A program made the position numbers and the translations under genes. From an uncultured Bacilli bacterium (lineage in GTDB: Bacteria > Bacillota_I > Bacilli_A > RF39 > UBA660): 20,477 bases of DNA. The stretch spans positions 1-20,477 of the forward strand of contig CANQUW010000006.1 in assembly GCA_947627145.1 (NCBI GenBank). The letters are read 5' to 3'. Numbering within the stretch: the stretch's first letter is position 1; every line of letters begins with the position of its first letter. The notes below the pieces were generated by a model. It was not told the DNA's origin. It searched no databases and saw only the letters and a list, made by a program, of their open reading frames with translations. Of this stretch, positions 12,776 to 18,984 are shown piece by piece.

Positions 12776-14632
12776 ATGTATACGGAAAGAATTGGTGGCA
12801 TTCGTGGATTGGCTGAAGATTCTTTTGATGAATCTTTTGATTATTTTGATGATGTCGATGATGATCCTGATTATTATGCTTCACATCAAAATGGAGGTGA
12901 TTTTGTTGTTTTTAAAGGAGATTTTAGTTATAGTAAAGAGGTTTATGAATATTTAAGTTCAAATTTACTTTATGGTCAAATTGGTAATGTTCAATATAGT
13001 GGAGGATATGTATTTGTAAAAAATGTGTTTGAAAAATATCATGAATTTAGAGAACCTATGCATAATGGTGCACATTTGCATGTTGCAGGATATAATCAGG
13101 AACAAATCAAGAGATTGAATGAAAATAGTAAGTTTTCTTCTTATAGAGAATATGATATGGAATGTTATGCTAAAATTATAACTTCTATTTATGAAGATAA
13201 AGATGTTTCAATGTTTTCTATGTTACAGGATTATTTAAATTTTTGTACAGTAATATATGATAGTAATAAAGAGAAATTGGTTGCGGGAGTTGTTAATCCT
13301 GATTATGATAATACACATTTGTACTATGGATATACAATTGATAATACATTGATGTTTTCCAATAATTCTTATATAATTGATAAATTTTGTAAAGAAAGAT
13401 ATGAAATGCCGGAGAATTCTTATATGATAGATGAATGTATTTATAATTTTAATGGGGAGGTAATTAAGAATATGAAAAATAATAATAGTAATAATGGTAA
13501 TGATATTTCATTTATAAATAATAATAAGGAAAATTCTGATAGTTTCTTTAATGGACTTAATAATTTACTTTTTGATATTACTACTAATTCTGTTAAAGAT
13601 AAAATAGAAGAGGATGTTAGTAATTATTTAAGTAAAGATGAAAATACTCTTAGAATAAAGAATTTTGTTCAAGATAATATTGATAAAGAAACTAAGAAAG
13701 AACTTTATAAAGTTGTTAAAGAAAAGATAGATAATAATGTAGATAGTGAGGTTACTTCTACTTTAGAAAAAACTTTTGATAAGGTTTTAGAGGATTATAG
13801 AAAAAATATAGTTGTGCCTGTTAATAATATTATTAAACTTAATGATATAGAAATTGGTAGAACTGGTGGAGAGTTTTTTCATGAAAAATTTGAAGAGGTT
13901 TTATGTGATACTCAGTTGGATGAACCAATTATGTTGGTTGGACCAGCAGGTTCTGGTAAAAATGTAGCTATTAGTCAAGTCGCTAAAGCATTAGGTCTTA
14001 ATATGTATTATACAAATAATGCATCTAATGAATTTAAACTTACTGGTTTTATAGATGCTGGTGGTCGTTATCAAGAAACTGAGTTCTATAAAGCGTTTAA
14101 AAATGGAGGAGTATTTTTCCTAGATGAAATCGATAACTCTGATCCATCTGCTTTAATTGTTATAAACTCTGCACTTGCTAATGGTTATATGGCTTTTCCG
14201 CATGAAACAATAGACCGTCATCCTGATTTCAGAATGATTGCGGCTGCTAATACTTGGGGAAAAGGTGCTGATCTTGAATATGTAGGACGTAACATTTTAG
14301 ATGCTGCGACACTAGATAGGTTTGATAATATATTCTTTGATTATGATAGAAAACTAGAAGAAGGTTTATATCCGAATAAAGATGTTTTAGAATTTATGTG
14401 GGATTTTAGAGATGCAGTAGATAAATCTAGAATTAATCATATAGTATCTACTCGTGGAATAGGTAAAGTATATAAAAAAGAAATTAATAATTTTCCTGTT
14501 GAACATATTTTAAGAGCTAATGTAATTAAAAATTTAAGTCAAGATGATTTGAATATGATAATAGGTAATATGGATAATTTAGGTAATAATAAATATTATC
14601 AAAAAATAAAGAAATTAAGTTTAGGAAGATAA
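12776..14632 (+). CDS. AAA ATPase (MoxR/CobS-like) with a novel N-terminal domain
   Basis: A 618-aa protein. The C-terminal AAA domain (about 355-560) has Walker A GPAGSGKN (389-396, Asn where Thr or Ser is usual), Walker B VFFLDEID (446-453), sensor 1 N492 in AAANTWGKG, and LDRF with a candidate arginine finger R515. The segment KLTGFIDAGGRYQETEFYKAF is typical of a CobS/MoxR-like subgroup common in phages. The N-terminal 230 residues are acidic at first (FDDVDDD); around residues 150-220 they resemble part of a class II glutamine amidotransferase fold (YLNFCTVIYDS, LYYGYTIDNTLMFS), but the catalytic N-terminal Cys is missing. An Asn-rich linker and a likely helical stretch (260-345) join the halves. 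ATG 12776 follows AAAGGA; the leader matches that of pncB. Probably a remodelling ATPase of unknown target. Confidence 0.8.
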   Translation: MYTERIGGIRGLAEDSFDESFDYFDDVDDDPDYYASHQNGGDFVVFKGDFSYSKEVYEYLSSNLLYGQIGNVQYSGGYVFVKNVFEKYHEFREPMHNGAHLHVAGYNQEQIKRLNENSKFSSYREYDMECYAKIITSIYEDKDVSMFSMLQDYLNFCTVIYDSNKEKLVAGVVNPDYDNTHLYYGYTIDNTLMFSNNSYIIDKFCKERYEMPENSYMIDECIYNFNGEVIKNMKNNNSNNGNDISFINNNKENSDSFFNGLNNLLFDITTNSVKDKIEEDVSNYLSKDENTLRIKNFVQDNIDKETKKELYKVVKEKIDNNVDSEVTSTLEKTFDKVLEDYRKNIVVPVNNIIKLNDIEIGRTGGEFFHEKFEEVLCDTQLDEPIMLVGPAGSGKNVAISQVAKALGLNMYYTNNASNEFKLTGFIDAGGRYQETEFYKAFKNGGVFFLDEIDNSDPSALIVINSALANGYMAFPHETIDRHPDFRMIAAANTWGKGADLEYVGRNILDAATLDRFDNIFFDYDRKLEEGLYPNKDVLEFMWDFRDAVDKSRINHIVSTRGIGKVYKKEINNFPVEHILRANVIKNLSQDDLNMIIGNMDNLGNNKYYQKIKKLSLGR

Positions 14633-14649
14633 TATATAGGAGATAAAAA

Positions 14650-15534
14650 ATGTATAAATATTATAAAAAAAACGAATATGATGTTATGGAATATGATTTT
14701 AATTCAATAGTTGAATTTTTAAATTATTTAGATAATGGTATTGTTAATTATAAAGTTTTTTATGATGAACTTGCTAGTAAAAGTAATGATTATAATTTTT
14801 TTCATACTCATTCTTATGAAGAAGCTTATGATTTATGTAAATTTGGTTATCATAAAGATTTTGATGATTTTGTTGATGTTAAAAGAAATTTAGAAAAACA
14901 TATAAAAATGAAAGAAGTGTTACCAAAACAATTTAATGATTATATAGGTTATGTACCTGATGTAAAAGCATATATTGAAGGAAGTCCACTTTCTATGTTT
15001 AATAAGAAAACTGTAAAAAAAGAACATATAGATATTTATTTTAATATTGCTAATCCTTGGTTTATCTCTCAAAAACAAATTTATAATAAAGGGGTTGTTA
15101 CTCTTTCGATAATAGAAAAATTAGAAAGAATGGGATTTAGTGTTGGTCTTAATTTATTTGAGATGTCTAGTGATGGTTATCAAATTATGTATTCACAATA
15201 TAAGCTAAAGAAAGAACAAGAAAGATTGAATATTCAGAAGTTGTATTTTCCTATGTGTCATCCATCTTTTCTTAGAAGGCTTATATTTAGATTGGTTGAA
15301 ATAACTCCTGATATTAGTAGTGATTGGAAGAATGGATATGGTAGACCTTCTGATAAAAAAATGATTAAAGAGTTTTTAAATCTTGGAGATAAGGATATTA
15401 TTATTGGAAGTTCAGATGAGATGAATGTTAATGGTATAGATATAGTAGAGGATGCTAATAAAATGTTTGAGTATATTAATAAAGAGGTTAAAGATAAAAG
15501 TTTTCATTTGGAAAAAATAAAGAAAAAAATTTGA
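14650..15534 (+). CDS. hypothetical partner of the AAA ATPase (phage-type, DUF7192-like)
   Basis: A 294-aa soluble protein with no signal peptide or membrane segment, 17 nt after the AAA gene and surely in the same operon. The blocks FHTHSYEEAYDLCKFGY (about 50-66), YVPDVKAYIEGSPLSMF (101-117) and a later KGVVTLSIIEKLERMGFSV (147-165) resemble phage proteins often encoded beside CobS-like ATPases, which I recall as DUF7192; that naming is from memory and moderate in certainty. The position mirrors CobS-CobT and MoxR-VWA pairs, where the second protein is the ATPase's working partner, but I see no clear metal-binding MIDAS motif. The C-terminal 30 residues are lysine-rich. Function unknown. 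Confidence 0.65.
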   Translation: MYKYYKKNEYDVMEYDFNSIVEFLNYLDNGIVNYKVFYDELASKSNDYNFFHTHSYEEAYDLCKFGYHKDFDDFVDVKRNLEKHIKMKEVLPKQFNDYIGYVPDVKAYIEGSPLSMFNKKTVKKEHIDIYFNIANPWFISQKQIYNKGVVTLSIIEKLERMGFSVGLNLFEMSSDGYQIMYSQYKLKKEQERLNIQKLYFPMCHPSFLRRLIFRLVEITPDISSDWKNGYGRPSDKKMIKEFLNLGDKDIIIGSSDEMNVNGIDIVEDANKMFEYINKEVKDKSFHLEKIKKKI

Positions 15535-15559
15535 TGTTTTCTTATGAAAATGATATAAT
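15531..15559 (+). promoter_or_regulatory. promoter of the TtcA-like/amidotransferase pair
   Basis: TTGATG (15531-15536, overlapping the previous stop codon) and TATAAT (15554-15559) are separated by 17 bp. A transcript would start near 15566, leaving a leader of about 70 nt. Confidence 0.65.
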
Positions 15560-15569
15560 TTAGTGTGAA

Positions 15570-15622
15570 AACTACTTATTAGTAGGTTGTTTTGGACAAA
15601 CTTTATAGGTTTGTTCTTTTTC
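15570..15622 (+). promoter_or_regulatory. hairpin-rich leader, possible attenuator
   Basis: Two hairpins fill the leader. CTACT/AGTAG (15572-15576 with 15581-15585) is followed by GGACAAAC/GTTTGTTC (15594-15601 with 15609-15616, one G-T pair), which runs into five T residues. The second has the shape of an intrinsic terminator placed between promoter and start codon. It may attenuate expression, or it may be the terminator of the upstream operon that the promoter reads through. Confidence 0.45.
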
Positions 15623-15636
15623 TAGAAGGTGTTTTT

Positions 15637-16467
15637 ATGGAAAGGTTTAAAGAGATAGAAAGAAGTATTATTACTAAATATAGAAAAAGTATTTGGAGTA
15701 AATTTGTTAAAGGTGTAATGGACTATGATTTAATACAAGAAAATGATAAAGTTATGGTTTGTATTAGTGGTGGTAAGGATTCTTTTTTACTTGCTAAATG
15801 TATGGAAGAGTTAGTACGTCATGGTAAGGTTAAGTTTAGTTGTAAGTATGTTGTTATGAATCCTGGATATAATGATAAAAATCGTGAACATATTTTGAAG
15901 ATGGCGAATATTTTAAATATAGATATAGAGATGTTTCAAAGTGATATATTTGAAGTATCAGGTAAGATGGATCCCAAGAAAGCTTGTTATATGTGTGCAA
16001 GAATGAGGAGAGGGTGGCTTTATAATAAGGCAAAAGAGTTAGGGTGCAATAAGATTGCTCTTGGGCATCATTTTGATGATGTGATTGAGACTACTATGCT
16101 TTCAATGCTTTATGCTGCTGAAATAAAAACTATGATGCCTAAACTTCATAGTGATAACTTTCCTGGTATAGAGTTAATTAGACCTTTATATTTAGTAAAA
16201 GAAGAAGATATAATTTCTTGGATGAGATATAATAAATTAGAGTTTATTAACTGTGCATGTCCTTTTACAGAGAATGCTTTATCAAACGATGGAGATGGTA
16301 AGAGGAGTGAAGTTAAGAAACTTATAAAAGAACTTAAAAAAATAAATCCTAATGTAGATTATAATATATTTAAATCAGTTGATAATATTAATTTAGATTG
16401 TGTATTAGGTGTTAAGGAAAATGGATGTTATAAGAGTTTCCTTGATGATTATGATAATAGGAAGTGA
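15637..16467 (+). CDS. TtcA-like tRNA thiolation enzyme (PP-loop ATPase)
   Basis: A 276-aa member of the TtcA/TtuA family of ATP-dependent sulfur transferases acting on tRNA. The PP-loop SGGKDS (44-49) binds ATP. C117 and C120 in CYMCARMRRG, with a cysteine in NCACPF nearer the C-terminus, are the expected iron-sulfur cluster ligands. LGHHFDD (142-148) is the family block for adenylation. Whether it makes 2-thiocytidine-32 or acts at another position cannot be read from sequence. ATG 15637 follows AGAAGGTG; an in-frame ATG-less extension from 15592 runs through the leader hairpin and is rejected. Overlaps the next gene's region. Confidence 0.85.
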   Translation: MERFKEIERSIITKYRKSIWSKFVKGVMDYDLIQENDKVMVCISGGKDSFLLAKCMEELVRHGKVKFSCKYVVMNPGYNDKNREHILKMANILNIDIEMFQSDIFEVSGKMDPKKACYMCARMRRGWLYNKAKELGCNKIALGHHFDDVIETTMLSMLYAAEIKTMMPKLHSDNFPGIELIRPLYLVKEEDIISWMRYNKLEFINCACPFTENALSNDGDGKRSEVKKLIKELKKINPNVDYNIFKSVDNINLDCVLGVKENGCYKSFLDDYDNRK

Positions 16468-16472
16468 TTGAT

Positions 16473-17198
16473 GTGAGACCTTTGATTGGTATAGTTATGA
16501 GATGTAGTAAGCTTAGAATAAATGATAATAATGTGCAATATTCATTTGATTTTTTAAGACGTGCTATTATACAGGCAGGTGGAGAACCTTTTTATTTAAC
16601 ACCTCCAATAGATGTGGATTATGATGATACTAAGTATGATGAATTTAAAGATATAACAGATGAAGAGAAGAAGTCAATTGACTTTTGGTTAGATTCTATT
16701 AATGGACTTGTACTTCCTGGTGGAGAAAAGCATACTCCATATGATTTATATATACTTGGTCGTGCTATAGATAAAAAAATTCCTGTTTTAGGACTTTGTC
16801 TTGGTATGCAGATTATGTCTTTATATAAAAAGACTTGTGATGATTTAAAACTTGTCGATAGTGATATTGATCATGCAATCGATAATAATACTGCTCTTGT
16901 TCATAGTGTTTCTATTGATAAGGATAGTAGACTTTATAAAATAGTTGGTAATGATGAAATTATGGTTAATAGTTTTCATAATTATCAGGTATGTGATAAT
17001 CCATATTACAAGGTGGTTGCTAAAAGTCCTGATGGTATAGTTGAGGCAATGGAGTTTAAAGGCGATACGTTTAATATAGGAGTACAATGGCATCCTGAAA
17101 AGATGTATAGTGTTGATGATAATTCTCGTAAAATAATAGATGCTTTTATAGAAGAATCTCGTAAAAGAAAAACTATACTTGATAATATTAGAGTGTAA
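16473..17198 (+). CDS. class I glutamine amidotransferase, gamma-glutamyl-GABA hydrolase-like (PuuD family)
   Basis: A 241-aa hydrolase of the C26 family. The nucleophile C109 lies in GLCLGMQ (107-113), and H207 and E209 in VQWHPEK complete the triad. LVLPGGEKHTPY holds the substrate-side glycine motif. Family members hydrolyse gamma-glutamyl bonds, such as gamma-glutamyl-GABA; the real substrate is not shown. I prefer the GTG at 16473, 8 nt after AGGAAG, over the GTG at 16464, which is part of that site and overlaps the previous stop. Either way it is coupled to the TtcA-like gene. There is no putrescine pathway gene in view. Confidence 0.85.
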   Translation: MRPLIGIVMRCSKLRINDNNVQYSFDFLRRAIIQAGGEPFYLTPPIDVDYDDTKYDEFKDITDEEKKSIDFWLDSINGLVLPGGEKHTPYDLYILGRAIDKKIPVLGLCLGMQIMSLYKKTCDDLKLVDSDIDHAIDNNTALVHSVSIDKDSRLYKIVGNDEIMVNSFHNYQVCDNPYYKVVAKSPDGIVEAMEFKGDTFNIGVQWHPEKMYSVDDNSRKIIDAFIEESRKRKTILDNIRV

Positions 17199-17219
17199 AT
17201 TTTACACTTTTTTTTATTT
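17191..17219 (+). terminator. intrinsic terminator after the amidotransferase gene
   Basis: AGTGTAA (17192-17198) and TTACACT (17202-17208) form a short-loop stem containing the stop codon, followed by a long T run. Confidence 0.8.
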
Positions 17220-17251
17220 TTTGTAAGAAAACTTATTTACTTTTTTCTATT

Positions 17252-17257
17252 TATAAT
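17252..17257 (+). promoter_or_regulatory. -10 element of the mraZ (dcw) promoter
   Basis: TATAAT stands 19 bp before the first MraZ repeat. No good -35 hexamer is seen at 16-18 bp upstream. Confidence 0.5.
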
Positions 17258-17275
17258 ATATTATGTATTTAAGAC

Positions 17276-17303
17276 AGTGGAGGTTAGTGGTAGAAAGTGG
17301 GGG
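17276..17303 (+). promoter_or_regulatory. MraZ operator: three AGTGG repeats with 10-bp period
   Basis: AGTGGAGG (17276-17283), AGTGGTAG (17286-17293) and AGTGGGGG (17296-17303) are spaced exactly 10 bp apart, one helical turn. MraZ is known to bind such direct repeats upstream of its own gene and repress the dcw cluster. The third repeat also serves as the mraZ ribosome-binding site, so operator and translation signal overlap. Confidence 0.85.
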
Positions 17304-17309
17304 ATAGCT

Positions 17310-17747
17310 ATGTTCATGGGTGAATTTCATCATAACATCGATGATAAAAAAAGACTTATAATACCATCTAAGTTTAGAAGTGAACTTGGTGATAAGTTTG
17401 TTATCACACGTGGTATTGAAAATTGTCTTTTTGCATATTCTATTTCCGATTGGGAAAAGATAGTTGCTAAACTACAATCTCTACCATTTACCAAAAAGGA
17501 TGCTAGACAATTTATTCGTTTCTTCATGTCTGGTGCCATTGTCGCAGAATTTGATAAACAAGGTCGCATTACTCTAAACTCTCCAATGGTTGATTATGCA
17601 AATATAAATCGTGAATGCGTAATCATAGGTGCGGGTGACAGGCTTGAGATTTGGTCAGTCGAAGCTTGGAATGAGTTTTTCAATTCTGCAAAAGATAACA
17701 TGTCCGATATTGCTGAAAATTTATTTCAAGAGAGCAGTTTGGTATGA
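17310..17747 (+). CDS. mraZ: transcriptional regulator MraZ
   Basis: A 145-aa AbrB-like double swapped-hairpin DNA-binding protein, autorepressor at the head of the division and cell wall cluster. Two half-domains are visible: GEFHHNIDDKKRLIIPSKFR at the N-terminus and AEFDKQGRITLNSPM in the second half, each with the D-x-x-x-R core. ATG 17310 follows GGGGGA; a longer in-frame reading from 17277 would translate the operator repeats. C-ending codons (ATC, CGC, GTC, TAC) are more frequent than in most of the window. The stop overlaps rsmH by 4 nt. Confidence 0.96.
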   Translation: MFMGEFHHNIDDKKRLIIPSKFRSELGDKFVITRGIENCLFAYSISDWEKIVAKLQSLPFTKKDARQFIRFFMSGAIVAEFDKQGRITLNSPMVDYANINRECVIIGAGDRLEIWSVEAWNEFFNSAKDNMSDIAENLFQESSLV

Positions 17748-18664
17748 AGCATATAAGTGTTATGCTTAATGAAGCAGTAGATGCTTTAAATTTAAAAGAT
17801 GAAAGTGTTGTAGTAGATGCTACACTTGGCTTTGGAGGACATAGTAGTAATATTTTAAAAAGAATTAAAAAGGGTAGGCTTTTCGCCTTTGACCAAGATA
17901 GTGAAGCTATCGGCTATAGTACCGACTTTTTAAAAAAAGTTGGTACTAACTTCACTATTATTAAAAGTAATTTTTCTAATATGAAAGAAGAACTTTTAAA
18001 ATATGGAGTTGATGAAGTTGATGGAGTGCTTTTTGATCTTGGTGTATCAAGTCCTCAGTTAGATGAAGAAGAAAGAGGTTTTAGTTATCATAATGATGCA
18101 AAACTTGATATGCGAATGGATAGAGAAAGTGATTTCTCTGCATATGATGTTGTTAATTCTTACTCTAAAGAAGAACTTGCTAGTATTTTTAAAAAATATG
18201 GAGAAAGCAAGTTTGCAAATAATATTGCTAAAAAAATAGTAGAGTATAGAGAAAATAAAAATATAGAAACAACACTTGAATTGGTTGAAATAATTAAGAG
18301 TGCAGTACCTCTTAAGTTTAGAGTTAAAAAACATCCTGCTAAACAGATATTTCAAGCAATAAGAATAGAAGTTAATCATGAACTTGATGTATTAGAAGTA
18401 GCACTTAGACAAGCAACAGATTTGCTTGTTGTTGGTGGTCGTGTTGTTGTTATTACATTTCATTCTTTAGAAGATAGGATAGTTAAAAATTACTTTAAAG
18501 AACTTAGTTATGTGGATCCTAGAATAAAAGGAGATCCAAATATTCCGGAAAGTAGTTTTCCTTCATTTAAAGTAATTAAAGGTGCTAAACCTAGTAAAGA
18601 TGAAATTGATAATAATAGACGTAGTCGTAGTGCGAAACTTAGAATAATAGAGAGAATAAAATAG
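17744..18664 (+). CDS. rsmH: 16S rRNA (cytosine1402-N4)-methyltransferase RsmH
   Basis: A 306-aa SAM-dependent methyltransferase (MraW) that modifies C1402 in the decoding centre of the small subunit. HISVMLNEAV at the N-terminus, the SAM-binding VVDATLGFGGHS, FDLGVSSPQLD with ERGFSY, and VVITFHSLEDRIVK near the C-terminus are hallmark blocks. Full length. It overlaps mraZ by ATGA and precedes ftsL by 10 nt. Codon choice shifts within the gene: the first 70 codons use more C-ending codons than the rest. Confidence 0.97.
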   Translation: MKHISVMLNEAVDALNLKDESVVVDATLGFGGHSSNILKRIKKGRLFAFDQDSEAIGYSTDFLKKVGTNFTIIKSNFSNMKEELLKYGVDEVDGVLFDLGVSSPQLDEEERGFSYHNDAKLDMRMDRESDFSAYDVVNSYSKEELASIFKKYGESKFANNIAKKIVEYRENKNIETTLELVEIIKSAVPLKFRVKKHPAKQIFQAIRIEVNHELDVLEVALRQATDLLVVGGRVVVITFHSLEDRIVKNYFKELSYVDPRIKGDPNIPESSFPSFKVIKGAKPSKDEIDNNRRSRSAKLRIIERIK

Positions 18665-18674
18665 GAGGAAAGTT

Positions 18675-18971
18675 ATGAGAAAAGTTAAAAAAACACAAGT
18701 TAAGATATCTAAATTTGGAAAGTTGCTTTATACAGTTGCAGCGGTTTTATTACTTGCTTCTCCACTTTCCATAGTTTTTTCAAAAGCAACACTTGCGCAA
18801 ATTAACTTTGAAGTTGAAAAAGAGAAAAAACAAATAGATACTCAAACTAAGAAAAATGAAAGTTTAACTATGGCTATTAATGAACTTGCGAGTCTTACTA
18901 AAATACAAGAGGTTGCACAGCAACAAGGATTGAGTTATAATAATAGTAATATAAAAACTATAGAAAAATAA
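18675..18971 (+). CDS. ftsL: cell division protein FtsL-like
   Basis: A 98-aa bitopic membrane protein: a basic cytoplasmic N-terminus (MRKVKKTQVKISK), one transmembrane segment at about 17-36 (LLYTVAAVLLLASPLSIVFS), then an extracytoplasmic coiled coil (about 42-80) rich in K, E and Q. FtsL joins DivIC/FtsB and scaffolds the septal peptidoglycan machinery. Sequence similarity in this family is low, so the call rests on topology, size and location between rsmH and a class B PBP. Starts after AGGAGG. Confidence 0.85.
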   Translation: MRKVKKTQVKISKFGKLLYTVAAVLLLASPLSIVFSKATLAQINFEVEKEKKQIDTQTKKNESLTMAINELASLTKIQEVAQQQGLSYNNSNIKTIEK

Positions 18972-18984
18972 GGATATGATGTTT

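Noticed and set aside
12768..12956. Plus-strand open frame overlapping the start of the AAA gene
   Set aside because: Out of frame with the AAA gene, made of repetitive I/L/M codons from AT-rich DNA, and its start lies in the ribosome-binding region.
18059..18379. Minus-strand open frame of 106 codons
   Set aside because: Antisense to the conserved part of rsmH, with no ribosome-binding site.
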